A DNA stretch of 57,406 nucleotides from Microcystis aeruginosa Ma_SC_T_19800800_S464 (GCA_007095785.1 SFBL01000021.1:1-57406); one strand, 5' to 3'; shown: positions 9,577-19,407, counted from the first letter of the stretch. The notes: generated by a model from the sequence alone, not told the origin. Numbers and translations are program-made.

Positions 9577-11052
9577 ATGAAAAATCGTTTATACCTTCAC
9601 CTGATGGCTAATAAGGAAAAAGGGTTTGCCTTGCCCCTTGCCGTGTTAATTGGACTTATCCTGATGGTGACAGGAATTACTATGATAATGCGCGCCCAAG
9701 GGGACCAATCGAAAGTAATTGCCCAAAAAGTCCGGGCTGATAGTTTAACAAGTTCCGAAACTGGAGTGGCTCGCGTGCAGGATTTACTGAATAGCGTTCG
9801 AGTTATGGCGAGGTTTAATAGTAATAGTAATTGTGATACTGACGGCTGTTGGCAGAACGCCGAAGTACCTGCTGGTAATCCCAGTAACGATTTACAAAAA
9901 CAGTTAAAAGAATTAGTCGATGCCGCCCCCTCCTGTAGTAATCCCAACGATGCTGATACTTTGCAAGCAAAAATCGCTGAATTAAGAGATTTGGCTAAGC
10001 CTTCGAGTGATGGCGAAGGTGGTGAATGGTTTGATCTCGGTAATAATCGTTATTATCGTGTGGTTAACTACGTTTATCTCGATGATACCAAGAAGACTCC
10101 CCCCCCTAACGGTTTGGGTTGGGGAGTTCTCACCCTCGAAGGACTTTCCCGCACCAGTGCCGCAACAGACCTAACTAACACTGCTATCGATAGAGATAGT
10201 GACGACAATGCCGCCTCCCGTAACCGCGTGGTGGTAACTATCCCTATTCTTGATTCCCCTCCCCTCGCATTTAACCGCACCACGGTCCCAGCTTTATGGA
10301 TAAGTGAAGGAACGGCGGACGATGGTGCTAAATTTCAAGGGGATGTAGTGGAGGATGTGGAGAGTCCAGAATGCAATATTAACCAAAGTAAGATTCAACA
10401 GCCCACATCTGATGCACCCAATCCCCCCTACACAGCCCAATTTGTCGGTGTGACTTTCCCCGGTTTACCGCCGATTCCCGACGGTGATACTATTCCAAAC
10501 CTAGGAGATATTGAAAGTTCTGAAACTTTTCCCAGAACGGGAGACACAGCATCTACCAGCGGAGTGTACGAGTATATCGTTGATAATATCAACTTGGATG
10601 AGGAAGATGACGAGAAGATTACCATTACTCCAGGGCAACGGGTAGTTTTTTATGTTGGAGGTAATATTAACGGTGCCATCGAACACAATTGTGGTACTAC
10701 GACTGGCTGTAAATCGGGCAATCTACAGATTTATGCCTATAATCAACCAAGTTCCGCCGCACCGCAAATTTGTCTGAGAGGAAACCAAAGACTAGAAGCG
10801 TTTATCTTTGCTCCTGACTATTCCCTCGGTAAAACCGATGATGGTATTTTCATCGGTGCTGCCTGGGGTAAAAATTGGGGACAAATTGCTACCTGTGCCT
10901 CAAATAGCGGCGCAGTTGCTGTGACCCAAAGGGTAGAATGGACTGAATTAATCCAAGACCTGAAACCCCAAAAATTTCCCCAACTTGGTAAGATTGCCAA
11001 TTGGTGTCAGGAACCCATCGATACCGCTGCGGGTGCATCTGAGTGTGATTAA
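9577..11052 (+). CDS. PilX-like pilus assembly protein with a prepilin-type N-terminus
   Basis: The N-terminus has a short positively charged leader, then KEKG followed by FALPLAVLIGLILMVTG, a type III (prepilin) signal and hydrophobic helix. The segment after it (SKVIAQKVRADSLTSSETG) matches the helix of PilX-type minor pilins. The remaining 420 residues form a large, Cys-containing exported domain that I do not recognise. ATG 9577 has GGA seven bases upstream; ATG 9565 and 9604 (MANKEKG) are alternatives. It is probably a minor pilin or pseudopilin of the type IV pilus; an HpsA-like role in polysaccharide secretion is also possible. No other pilus gene is adjacent. Confidence 0.65.
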   Translation: MKNRLYLHLMANKEKGFALPLAVLIGLILMVTGITMIMRAQGDQSKVIAQKVRADSLTSSETGVARVQDLLNSVRVMARFNSNSNCDTDGCWQNAEVPAGNPSNDLQKQLKELVDAAPSCSNPNDADTLQAKIAELRDLAKPSSDGEGGEWFDLGNNRYYRVVNYVYLDDTKKTPPPNGLGWGVLTLEGLSRTSAATDLTNTAIDRDSDDNAASRNRVVVTIPILDSPPLAFNRTTVPALWISEGTADDGAKFQGDVVEDVESPECNINQSKIQQPTSDAPNPPYTAQFVGVTFPGLPPIPDGDTIPNLGDIESSETFPRTGDTASTSGVYEYIVDNINLDEEDDEKITITPGQRVVFYVGGNINGAIEHNCGTTTGCKSGNLQIYAYNQPSSAAPQICLRGNQRLEAFIFAPDYSLGKTDDGIFIGAAWGKNWGQIATCASNSGAVAVTQRVEWTELIQDLKPQKFPQLGKIANWCQEPIDTAAGASECD

Positions 11053-11124
11053 TTTCCCCACTGCTTCACCCTCTTCCAGTCCCTAAAAAACATAGAGAAA
11101 GGGTGGATTCAGTCCATTCTTTTT

Positions 11125-11871
11125 TTAACTTATCGGGTTGATGAGGGGGGTTGAGGATTTCGGTTCAGGACAGGTTTTATTAGTGAAATCACAGCGATAA
11201 ATTGCTGGTTTTTGCCAACTGAGGGGAATTTCCAGCAAATCCCTCGAACCGGTCATCGCTTGTCCCAGAAAGAGAGCCAGAGCAATACAATTGAGAATTG
11301 TATGGGCAATGCGCCAACGATGGGAACGGTCTTTATAGATATCTTCGACAATGGCCAGAGAGAAAATCATCAGTAATGATGCCGCCATGCCGATATAGTA
11401 ATGGGACCAGTACCATTGGGCCGAGAGTCGCCAGACCCCATCCTGAGCACCGATAATAATTAAACCCATGCCAGTCAAGGTGGCAAAAATTCCGCGCCAG
11501 AGGGCTTGTCTAGCGCGGTAGAGACAGACCAAAGAGGCAATGGTGACAAAAAACATCAAAATCACAAAAATGACCAGAAAGGGGTCTAATTTTCCCGCTT
11601 TTTGTTTATCGACAAAACCATTAAAACCGTAAACGACCGAGTAAGCTAGTGCTAACAGGTTAACCCCTACCACTGTACCCGTTAACCAGCGGCCTAAGCG
11701 TAGATGTTCGGGCCCAACCACTGGGGGAATTTTACTTTTATTTCCTGCAGCGGTTTCTAGGCGACGTTGACGGGTTTGCCAAGCAAAGTTAACTACGAGG
11801 CCGATAATGGGAAAAACGACCACTATCGCTAGGACAGGATGAATCAGAGCCAGAAAATCGACGAATTGCAT
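11125..11871 (-). CDS. DUF4079 family membrane protein
   Basis: A 248-residue integral membrane protein with seven or so hydrophobic segments, found mainly in cyanobacteria and annotated as DUF4079. Histidines in HYYIGM, HRWRIAHT and the N-terminal ALIHPVLA lie in or next to membrane helices, a pattern seen in b-type cytochromes and ferric reductase-like domains, so haem binding is a reasonable guess only. It converges on the pilus protein gene (73 bp gap). Confidence 0.65.
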   Translation of the reverse strand: MQFVDFLALIHPVLAIVVVFPIIGLVVNFAWQTRQRRLETAAGNKSKIPPVVGPEHLRLGRWLTGTVVGVNLLALAYSVVYGFNGFVDKQKAGKLDPFLVIFVILMFFVTIASLVCLYRARQALWRGIFATLTGMGLIIIGAQDGVWRLSAQWYWSHYYIGMAASLLMIFSLAIVEDIYKDRSHRWRIAHTILNCIALALFLGQAMTGSRDLLEIPLSWQKPAIYRCDFTNKTCPEPKSSTPLINPIS

Positions 11872-12055
11872 ATAAATATCCCGAAAATAGTCAGCAGAAA
11901 ATCTTCAATAGTTGACAAGCTATAGGCTTGTTTTTTTCAGCTTATCGCGGTTAATATCCTTACTGCTGAGTTTTTTTTCGTTAAATTAGTAGCCTAGGAA
12001 CCTCTTTGATTATCGGCTAATCTAAAAGCAGCAATCCCTAGATTCAATCCTGACT

Positions 12056-13546
12056 ATGAAACTACAAGAACTTTTAACCAATATCACCCCGGTTTCCCCA
12101 ATTTCTTCTCCTATCGCTTTAGAAACCGAGATTACAGGAATTTCCACCAACTCCCATGCTTGTCAACCCGGAGATTTATTTATCGGTTTACCCGGTACTC
12201 GCGTCGATGGGGGGGAATTTTGGCGTTCCGCTTTGGAAACCGGGGCCGTAGCGGCGATTATTTCCCCGGCAGCCGCAGCTAAATTTCCCCCCCCGGAGGA
12301 TGCTTGCGTAATCGTTGTGGCAGATTTAGTTACTGCCACTGCTGCGATCGCTGCTAAATTCTATCATTATCCTGCCCAAACCCTCAAATTAATCGGTGTG
12401 ACGGGAACCAACGGCAAAACCACCACCACCCATTTAATTGAATATTTTCTCAGCCAAGCAGGGATTCCCACCGCTTTATTCGGGACTCTTTACACCCGTT
12501 GGCAAGGATTCCAAGAAACCGCTAATCATACCACCCCTTTCGCTAACGAGTTACAAGCTAGTTTAGCTAAAGCGGTGAGCGCCGGCAATGAAATCGCCGT
12601 CATGGAAGTTAGTTCCCATGCACTGGCCCAGGGACGGGTACAGGGTTGTACTTTTCCCGTGACGGTGTTTACCAATCTCACCAGAGACCATCTCGATTAT
12701 CACCTCGATATGGAGGATTATTTTGCCGCTAAAGCTAAATTATTTAGTCCCGATTATCTGCAAGGTAAGGCGATTATTAACCTTGATGATGTCTATGGTC
12801 AACGTTTAGCGGCCTCCCTGTCTCCCCAACAGGTTTTAACCTATAGTGTGTCCGATGCTCGTGCCGATTTTTATACTAAAGATTTACACTATCAACCCAC
12901 GGGAGTGGAAGGGGTGATGGTGACTCCCCAAGGGGAAATAGCCTTTGCTTCTCCTCTGGTGGGTCAATATAATCTAGCTAACCTCTTAGCGGCGGTGGCG
13001 GCAGTGTTAGAATGTGGTGTAGATTTAGGGACAGTAATCGGTCAAATTCCCCAGTTTTCAGGAGTACCGGGGCGGATGGAACGGGTTAGCATCGCTCCCG
13101 ACCAAGATATCAGCGTCATTGTCGATTATGCCCATACTCCCGACAGTTTAGAGAATGTTTTAAAAGCTTCCCGACCCTTTATTTCCGGTCGGATGATTTG
13201 TGTTTTTGGTTGTGGCGGCGATCGCGATCGGACAAAACGACCGTTAATGGGGAAAATAGCGGCCGAATTAGCAGATTTAGCCATAGTCACCTCGGATAAT
13301 CCCCGCACAGAGGCTCCCGAACGAATCCTTCAGGATATTATCGCTGGCATTCCCTCAGAAATTACTGTGCAGGTAATTAGCGATCGCGCTTTGGCCATTG
13401 ACACCGCTATTCAAGCGGCACAACCGGGAGACGGAGTAATTATTGCGGGTAAAGGTCACGAAGATTATCAAATTTTGGGGACAGAAAAAATCCCTTTCGA
13501 TGACCGCGAACAGGCCCGGGCCGCTTTGGTGAAAGGGAAAAAGTGA
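12056..13546 (+). CDS. murE: UDP-N-acetylmuramoyl-tripeptide synthetase (meso-diaminopimelate adding)
   Basis: Cytoplasmic Mur ligase that adds meso-diaminopimelate to UDP-MurNAc-L-Ala-D-Glu in peptidoglycan synthesis. The 496-residue protein has the ATP loop GTNGKTTT at residues 117-124, the HTTPFANELQ substrate region and the EVSSHAL motif. The DNPR signature near residue 415 selects diaminopimelate over lysine. GKGHEDYQ near the C-terminus is also conserved. No other mur gene is next to it, which is usual in cyanobacteria. Confidence 0.95.
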   Translation: MKLQELLTNITPVSPISSPIALETEITGISTNSHACQPGDLFIGLPGTRVDGGEFWRSALETGAVAAIISPAAAAKFPPPEDACVIVVADLVTATAAIAAKFYHYPAQTLKLIGVTGTNGKTTTTHLIEYFLSQAGIPTALFGTLYTRWQGFQETANHTTPFANELQASLAKAVSAGNEIAVMEVSSHALAQGRVQGCTFPVTVFTNLTRDHLDYHLDMEDYFAAKAKLFSPDYLQGKAIINLDDVYGQRLAASLSPQQVLTYSVSDARADFYTKDLHYQPTGVEGVMVTPQGEIAFASPLVGQYNLANLLAAVAAVLECGVDLGTVIGQIPQFSGVPGRMERVSIAPDQDISVIVDYAHTPDSLENVLKASRPFISGRMICVFGCGGDRDRTKRPLMGKIAAELADLAIVTSDNPRTEAPERILQDIIAGIPSEITVQVISDRALAIDTAIQAAQPGDGVIIAGKGHEDYQILGTEKIPFDDREQARAALVKGKK

Positions 13547-13581
13547 TTAGAGATGATCAATTATCAAGAAAAGCTAAGATT

Positions 13582-13698
13582 AGTTGACAATTGGCAGAGG
13601 TCGCCAATGTTAAAATCTGTGATAGACTGGGAGAGTTTAGGTGAAAATCCCCGTTAGGGGGCAACCGCTATCTTGATAAGTGGCCCCCTGCGTCAACT
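13582..13698 (+). ncRNA. Candidate structured RNA between murE and the kinase gene
   Basis: AGTTGAC (13582-13588) pairs with GTCAACT (13692-13698) and encloses at least two further helices. Hairpin one is ATTGGC/GCCAAT at 13590-13608. The main one is AGGGGG (13656-13661) with CCCCCT (13684-13689), stacked on CCGCTATC/GATAAGTGG. A short CCCC/GGGG alternative (13649-13660) overlaps it, so two mutually exclusive folds are possible. The single-stranded GGTGAAAATCC resembles a segment of cobalamin riboswitches, but the B12 box is not seen. It could be a small RNA or a 5' leader of the kinase gene. The strand is inferred from the downstream gene. Confidence 0.45.
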
Positions 13699-13757
13699 AA
13701 GGAATGACACAAAAAAGGCGTTACACGCGCTTTGATTGTCTCAGGCCTCTGGTTTTA

Positions 13758-13800
13758 GACTTTGGGAGATACCCCCTCTTGAGGAGAATCTCTTAAAGTC
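13758..13800 (+). promoter_or_regulatory. Leader hairpin 50 bp upstream of the kinase start
   Basis: GACTTTGGGAGAT (13758-13770) pairs with ATCTCTTAAAGTC (13788-13800) over 13 positions, the two non-Watson-Crick positions being G-U in RNA. A CCTC/GAGG helix can stack on top. The G-U pairs favour folding as plus-strand RNA. It ends 50 bp before the kinase ATG and has no T-run, so it is not a terminator. Confidence 0.5.
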
Positions 13801-13850
13801 GATTGTTAGGGTTTGTTAGCCAAAAAGTATCGGTCAATTGGTGACTCTAG

Positions 13851-15437
13851 ATGACCTACTGCCTTAATCCCGACTGTCCTCAACCGAAAAACGCTCCGAC
13901 AGCTTTAATCTGCGAGAGTTGCGGTTCAAAAATTCTTCTGCACGACCGCTATCAAACCCTAGGCATTTTGGGAAAAGGAGGGTTTGGGGCAACTTTTGTT
14001 TCATCGGATCTGTCCCTACCGGGTGAGCCCCTCTGTGTGGTCAAACAACTGCAACCTCCCCATAAAGATGCTAATGTTTTTCGCATGGCCAAGGATCTTT
14101 TTGCCCGAGAAGCCGAAACCTTGGCAAAACTGGGAGTTCATCCGCAGATTCCCCGATTATTGGACTATTTTGAAGATAATCAACAGTTTTATCTAGTTCA
14201 AGAATACGTTAAAGGTCATAACCTACACCAAGAGGTCAAAAAACGCGGACCGTTTAGCGAAGCGGGAGTCAAACAGTTTTTAAGTGAACTTTTGGCAATT
14301 TTGCAATATGTCCACGGGCAAAAGGTAATTCACCGGGATATCAAACCCGCTAACCTAATTCGTCGGCAAACAGACCGAAAATTGGTTCTGATTGACTTTG
14401 GGGCCGTCAAAAATCAAGTTAATACCGTCATTGCCAATGCCGATTCTCAAACCGCTTTCACTAATTTTGCCGTGGGTACCCAAGGTTTTGCCCCTCCCGA
14501 ACAGATGGCCATGCGTCCCGTTTACTCTAGTGATATCTACGCCGTGGGAGCTACCTGTCTCTATCTACTCACGGGCAGATCTCCTAAAGCGATCGAAGTT
14601 GATGTTAATACAGGTGAATTACTTTGGGAAAAATTAGTCAAGGTGAGTCCCCAGTTTGCTAAAGTCCTGAAAACAATGCTGGAAGTCTCTGTCCGTCATC
14701 GCTACAAATCCGCTCAAGAGGTAATGGATGCTTTAGACATGATGGCTTATGCCGACAGTCTAGCCCAAAGTTTAATCACGCCTCCAGTGGTGACTTCCCC
14801 GAAACCCTCACAAGATTTAAGTCCGATAGCCGCCTCCTCGGTTTCTGCCCCTCTCAATTCTAAATTTCCCCCCAAAAATAAAAATCCAGAGGCCTCTCCA
14901 GATAATATGCTGGGGGGACAGATGGCTTTTTCACCGCTTAGTACAAGTGTATTAACTAGAAGTAAAGCCCGCAGCAGCACAGAGCTAACCTTACTGAAGA
15001 AAAAACCCCGCTTAGATGAAAAAACGATTCTCGATGCTTACAATAACGGCCGGCGCAATTTCGCCCAAGAGGAATTACCGAATCTCAATCTGACCAAAGC
15101 AAAACTTTTGGGGGTCAATTTCTGTCAATCCAAATTAACAGGAGCTAATTTACAAGGGGCGGATTTGTCCAATGCGGATCTGGGCCGGGTTAATCTCAGT
15201 CAAGCTATTCTCAAAAATACCAATTTAAATAATGCCTATCTCGGTTATGCAGACCTGGAAGAGGCCGATTTACGCGGGGCTAATCTCACCAGAGCCCATC
15301 TTCGCTACGCTAATCTCAAAGATACTAATCTTTGCGGGGCTAATCTCTCTGATGCCCAAGTAACTCGAGAACAAATCGCCCTGGCAAAAACCAATTGGTT
15401 AACAGTTATGCCCAATGGCAAACGCGGTTCCTGGTAA
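13851..15437 (+). CDS. spkB: SpkB-type serine/threonine protein kinase with pentapeptide repeats
   Basis: Hanks-type kinase with three parts. A Cys motif (C4, C9, C21, C24) forms a small zinc-ribbon-like head. The kinase domain has the glycine loop GKGGFG at 41-46, the ATP lysine in VVKQL, HRDIKPANL and DFGAVK, so it should be active. A Pro/Ser-rich linker (about 305-375) leads to a C-terminal run of A(D/N)LxxA pentapeptides (about 410-505). This architecture matches Synechocystis SpkB, a soluble kinase linked to motility and oxidative stress. The NNGRRNF motif before the pentapeptides recurs in the protein at 31697. Structured RNA lies upstream. Confidence 0.85.
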   Translation: MTYCLNPDCPQPKNAPTALICESCGSKILLHDRYQTLGILGKGGFGATFVSSDLSLPGEPLCVVKQLQPPHKDANVFRMAKDLFAREAETLAKLGVHPQIPRLLDYFEDNQQFYLVQEYVKGHNLHQEVKKRGPFSEAGVKQFLSELLAILQYVHGQKVIHRDIKPANLIRRQTDRKLVLIDFGAVKNQVNTVIANADSQTAFTNFAVGTQGFAPPEQMAMRPVYSSDIYAVGATCLYLLTGRSPKAIEVDVNTGELLWEKLVKVSPQFAKVLKTMLEVSVRHRYKSAQEVMDALDMMAYADSLAQSLITPPVVTSPKPSQDLSPIAASSVSAPLNSKFPPKNKNPEASPDNMLGGQMAFSPLSTSVLTRSKARSSTELTLLKKKPRLDEKTILDAYNNGRRNFAQEELPNLNLTKAKLLGVNFCQSKLTGANLQGADLSNADLGRVNLSQAILKNTNLNNAYLGYADLEEADLRGANLTRAHLRYANLKDTNLCGANLSDAQVTREQIALAKTNWLTVMPNGKRGSW

Positions 15438-15786
15438 TCTTTTTTCAGTGATCAGTAAACAGTAATCAGTAAACAGTGAAAAGACAGTAGGAAACTTCGA
15501 TTTAGGGTTGGCTGAATAAATCTAAAAACCTTGTTGGGTAAGACTTTTAGACTTTTTGTCAATCAAAAAGTACTGGACTGGGCGTGATCAGGGGGAAAAT
15601 TCAGGTACTTTTTCCCTGAAAATTAGGTAATTGAGCAGATGAAAATCGGTCAAACCCTACACCCCACACCCCACACCCTACCCCCAAGAAAAACTTTTTC
15701 ACCAGACCCTATTTAATACTGTCACTTAAAACTCAAATCTGATAACTTACCCACTGATAACTGATCACTGATAACTGATCACTGAT
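15438..15786. other. Repeat-rich gap between the kinase gene and desA
   Basis: This 349-bp convergent gap has no gene. It contains heptad repeats next to both stop codons (about 15447-15478 and 15738-15786, units CAGTAAT/CAGTAAA and ACTGATAACTGATC). Between them lie a tandem CACCCCACA run at about 15656-15680 and an AT-rich stretch with ACTTTTTGTCAATCAAAAAGT (near 15550), an imperfect inverted repeat. Confidence 0.7.
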
Positions 15787-16827
15787 TTAACCGCGACTTT
15801 CCTTAAAGGTTTTGTAGGCGGTTTCGGAGTCGAAAATATGGCAATAATCAACGATTCGCTTCATTAATGCCCAAGAAAACTCGGTTTCTTTTAGGTGACT
15901 ACCCCAATTTTCTTGGAGACTAGCGTGAACTTTGCGGAGGTTATAGGAAGGAATCGCCGTCGAGATATGATGGGGGATATGAACATTAATATCGTGACAG
16001 AGAATTTCTACCCAACGGGGATAGCTACAGTGAACCGTTCCTTCTAGTTGCGCTAAAGCTTGATTCCAGTCTTCGGGATAGGAAAATTGAATATCGGGGT
16101 CCGTGTGATGGACAAGGGTAAAGGTACTCATCCAAAAATGATAGACAAACCAAGGCACCACCCAAAATTTAACCAATCCCCAGACACCAGTGTAGAAAAT
16201 GAGGGTTGGGAAAAAAATAGCGGCAAAAACTAGGACGACAATCATCGAAAAGCGGGCTTTTTCCCGTTCGTTCTCCTTGAATTGTTCGATATTGAAGTGT
16301 AGAATAGCCCAGTGGGCGATCGAACCGAGCCACCAGAAACGTCCGCGAATGCCACGATAAAAGAGACGCACTAGGGGATTAGCTGAGTTAAAAGCTTCTA
16401 ATTCCCACGGATCCCAGGCATTATCTATCGTTACCATGTTAGTTTTAGCATGATGGCGATCATGGAGGAAACGCCAGCAGTGGAAGGGATAGATCAGCGG
16501 TAAGAGGAAAATATGACCGACAAGATCATTAACCCAGGGTCGATTAGAAAAAGACCGATGACCGCAATCATGGGCGATCACAAAGAATCCCGTTAAAGCT
16601 GTACCCGTGAAAATCCAAGCTAAAGGCAGTAAATACCAGGGAGAATAAACTAGCATCGCATAACCGGCAATGACCGCCAAAATATTCGTAATCACTCCAA
16701 ACCAAGCTTTAACTGGGTCTTTCTGGAAATATTCTTTGGGAATGCTTTTAATAATATCTTTCAGTTTAAAGTCTGGCTCGATCGAGGTGATCAACTCCCC
16801 ATGCAATTTATCCGTCGTTGCCGTCAT
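15787..16827 (-). CDS. desA: Acyl-lipid delta-12 fatty acid desaturase DesA
   Basis: Ferredoxin-dependent membrane desaturase that puts the delta-12 double bond into oleate bound to glycerolipids, important at low temperature. The 346-residue protein has three histidine boxes: HDCGH (86-90), HDRHH (122-126) and HIPHH near residue 290. It aligns throughout with my recollection of Synechocystis DesA ([40 protein letters not shown]). ATG 16827 is preferred over 16863 because GGAG lies six bases upstream and MTAT matches the family start. Heptad repeats touch its stop codon. Confidence 0.93.
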   Translation of the reverse strand: MTATTDKLHGELITSIEPDFKLKDIIKSIPKEYFQKDPVKAWFGVITNILAVIAGYAMLVYSPWYLLPLAWIFTGTALTGFFVIAHDCGHRSFSNRPWVNDLVGHIFLLPLIYPFHCWRFLHDRHHAKTNMVTIDNAWDPWELEAFNSANPLVRLFYRGIRGRFWWLGSIAHWAILHFNIEQFKENEREKARFSMIVVLVFAAIFFPTLIFYTGVWGLVKFWVVPWFVYHFWMSTFTLVHHTDPDIQFSYPEDWNQALAQLEGTVHCSYPRWVEILCHDINVHIPHHISTAIPSYNLRKVHASLQENWGSHLKETEFSWALMKRIVDYCHIFDSETAYKTFKESRG

Positions 16828-17087
16828 GAAATCTCCAATTACACTTAGGTGAACCCTTGACAAGAAATCAGCTAGGAGGTGTGGCTAAATTCTGCTCCAT
16901 ACCACAAGCCATCTTTTTTGTCAATATATTTTTAACTTTAATTAATAAACTTCTGCGAAGCTTAATAATCCTTTACTTTATATACCATAAGAGGAGATTT
17001 TCTGTTTTGGCAAAATTTGACTGCTGCCTTTTGCCTGAAGCTGATAACTGATAAAAAAAAGAAATATTGACTATTTTTAGGCGTTTT

Positions 17088-18002
17088 TTAACGATTAGCG
17101 GTGTTTTCTAGGGATTTAATCTCCTCCTGTACCTTACGGTGTTCCCGATTTAACTGTTTTTTGACCGATTCGGGGAGTTGTTCCTGTTTTTTCAGGGCAT
17201 TATTAAAGTAATCTAGTGCCAGTTTCAAAGAGCCAGTATTTTTATCCGTATTGCCTTGAATTCTCAGGATTTGACCCTTCAGATACATTAATTCTGGATT
17301 ATCGGGGGTCGCTTTCAGAGCGTTATCGATAAACTGCAAAGCCTGATCGTACTGCTTTAAATCCCGGTAAGCTAGAGCGATACCTCGATCAACCAAGTAA
17401 TCAGGACTTCCATAGGTTTCTAGCCGTTGAATTGCCTCTTGGGGACTAGAAAAGGGTAGATTAACCGCTAAAATCAAATCCATATAACCCTTTAATAGGT
17501 TCAATTCCGGATCCGTAGGATTAACCTTTTCTGCGGTTTCCAAATACTGAAACACCTGTTGTAATCTGGGGATAGCCGATACTGCTCCTTCGGTTTGAAA
17601 AACGTAGGTTCCCTCCAAAAAACTCCCCACCGCGAGATACAAATTTCCCCTTAAAGGGTCGCTGTCCTGCATTTGTTTGGCCGCTGCCTTAGTTTTCTCG
17701 GAGTAGGTTTTGAGGGTGTTCCAATCCTGGTCGGTAAAAGCAAGAGAGGCACGCATAGCATGGGACAAAGGTTCTTGGGGTTCCTTTTCTGTGGCCTCAA
17801 CAATTAATTTTTTTGCCTCTAGATAATTACCTTGTTTAAAAATAGCGTTAAAAGCGGCCTCGGTCTTATCACCAATCGGTCGGGGATTGGTTTTGCGGAA
17901 AGGATCTCCGGCCAACCCAGGACTAATCCAGTTAACCACTACCATAACAGCCAGCGAAGCACTGATCGCCATTTTTTTCGTTAAACCTAACCTCAGCACC
18001 AT
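17088..18002 (-). CDS. Sll0314/Alr1548-type TPR repeat protein
   Basis: A 304-residue exported protein. A basic N-terminus and hydrophobic segment (about 8-28, ending near SPGLAGDP) look like a signal peptide or anchor. The rest is helical with several tetratricopeptide-like units (for example FNAIFKQGNYLEAKKLIVEA, YLVDRGIALAYRDLKQYDQA), ending in a charged coiled segment. It matches the cyanobacterial Sll0314/Alr1548 TPR family; the role is unknown, probably a periplasmic scaffold. ATG 18002 is chosen for the AAGGAGA ten bases upstream. The 5' side abuts the TnpB element end. Confidence 0.75.
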   Translation of the reverse strand: MVLRLGLTKKMAISASLAVMVVVNWISPGLAGDPFRKTNPRPIGDKTEAAFNAIFKQGNYLEAKKLIVEATEKEPQEPLSHAMRASLAFTDQDWNTLKTYSEKTKAAAKQMQDSDPLRGNLYLAVGSFLEGTYVFQTEGAVSAIPRLQQVFQYLETAEKVNPTDPELNLLKGYMDLILAVNLPFSSPQEAIQRLETYGSPDYLVDRGIALAYRDLKQYDQALQFIDNALKATPDNPELMYLKGQILRIQGNTDKNTGSLKLALDYFNNALKKQEQLPESVKKQLNREHRKVQEEIKSLENTANR

Positions 18003-18040
18003 GGTCAAAAGTCTCCTTGAGCGAATGAAAAAATCTGTCA

Positions 18041-19383
18041 CATTGACACTCCCCCGTCAAGCTGACGCTGGGACGGGGGATTCTTGATTCACAGAAACCC
18101 GCTTTTGGGTACAAGTACCCACGAGTCTTACAGTTTCTCCACAAGCTTGAAATTCCGACTGTCCATCGGTATTTGTTGACAGTATTCTCATACCTTCTTC
18201 CCTTAAATTCTTGGCGGCGTTTTCATCTCTATCGTGATGACTCTTACATTCTGGACAAATCCATTCACGAATACAAAAGAGTCAACAAATCATTTTTAAA
18301 TCCACAGCAAGAACAGAGTTTTGTACTCGGATAAAACCTGTCAACTTCTACAAGTTTTCCTCCCTCTCTTTCTAGCTTGTAATCCAAGAAATTAAGCAAC
18401 ATACCAAATCCAGCGTCATGTATTGATTTGGCTAATTTAGTCCTTGCTAACCCTTTAATATTCAGATTATCGGTTACAACGATTTGGTTTTCATCGCATA
18501 ACTGTCTGGAGAGTTTATGAAGAAAATCCTGTCTAGTATTTGCTATCTTTTCGTGAACCTTGGCTACCTCCTTAATGGCTTTTTTGCGATTATTAGACCC
18601 CTTGGCTTTACGAGACAATGCTTGTTGTCCCCGCTTTAAACGTTTAGCATATTTTCTGGTAGGTTTGATTGGGTCAATCTTGTAGGTTGTTTCACCATCA
18701 AAAACTGTAACTAAAGAAGATAAACCTAGGTCTATCCCTGATATTTTTAGTTTTTCAATGGTGGGTGAGTCATCCATCTCAAACAAGATGGCAGCAAAAT
18801 ATTTATCTGTACTGGTTTTAGAAACAGTTACGGATTTAATCTGGCCGTTTATCACTTGAGAAATCTTAGCTTTTACCACCCCTAATTTAGGGAGCTTAAT
18901 TCCCTTATTTCTAATTGAACAACTTTCAGGATAACGGATTGATTGTTTTTTGTGCCTACTTTTAAACTTAGGGAATTTTGTTCTTTTTGAGAAGAAGTTC
19001 TTAAAAGCAGATTCTAAGTTTTTCAATGATTGCTGCAAGGTAGCGGCAGTAGCCTCAGCTAACCATTCAAAATCTGGTTGTTTCTTGAGTTGGGTGAGGT
19101 CTTTTGCCATGGCACCGTAGGTCATTCCTTTACCAGTCTCTAGGTACTGATTGTTAGTTTTATTTAAGTAGTAATTCCAAACGAAACGAACACAACCAAA
19201 GTTTTTAGCTAGGGACAGTTCTTGTTCTTTGTTTGGGTATATTCTCACTTTCAAAACATTTAACATCAGCCTGAACCCATCTGTGTTATTTTTTTAGTAT
19301 AAGACTTACCGCTTAAATATGTCAATCTCATACATACCTTGAGAATCAAGCCTTTCCTTATTGGGAAAGGCTACCGCGTTAGT
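18041..19383 (-). mobile_element. IS200/IS605-family element carrying only tnpB
   Basis: The element holds a tnpB-type gene and no tnpA. Its downstream end carries the hairpin TCCCCCGTC/GACGGGGGA (18050-18080), typical of IS605 right ends. On the upstream side AGCCTTTCC/GGAAAGGCT (19349-19372) forms a second hairpin. As a lone-tnpB unit it would need a TnpA supplied from elsewhere to move. Exact ends are uncertain. The guide-carrying omega RNA, if made, would cover the 3' part of the gene and the right-end hairpin. Confidence 0.7.
18057..19266 (-). pseudogene. tnpB: tnpB (IS605 OrfB) RNA-guided nuclease gene, frameshifted
   Basis: The first 330 codons (19266 down to about 18277) encode a TnpB with the N-terminal HTH-like region, the RuvC-I aspartate in GIDLGLSS (D179) and the first zinc cysteine pair (C318, C321). 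An A4 run on the plus strand at 18275-18278 appears one base too long, so the frame hits a stop at 18265. Removing one base restores the second zinc pair (CIREWICPECKS), the RuvC-III HDRDENAAKN and a natural end at 18057. The RuvC-II segment reads VVTDNLN (D266) where most TnpBs have E. Either a broken gene, a slippage site, or a sequencing error in a homopolymer. Confidence 0.85.
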
Positions 19384-19407
19384 TGAGATTCTGGTGGCAA
19401 TTCATCT

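Noticed and set aside
11915-11940. Terminator CAAGC/GCTTG plus T-run
   Set aside because: The stem is only five base pairs and lies upstream of both flanking genes, so there is no transcript for it to stop.
13640-13700. Cobalamin riboswitch
   Set aside because: Only GGTGAAAATCC matches. The B12 box and the rest of the core are not visible, and the downstream gene is a kinase.
16857-17051. 64-residue plus-strand ORF upstream of desA
   Set aside because: It covers the desA leader, is low in complexity and shows no protein-like composition or ribosome site.
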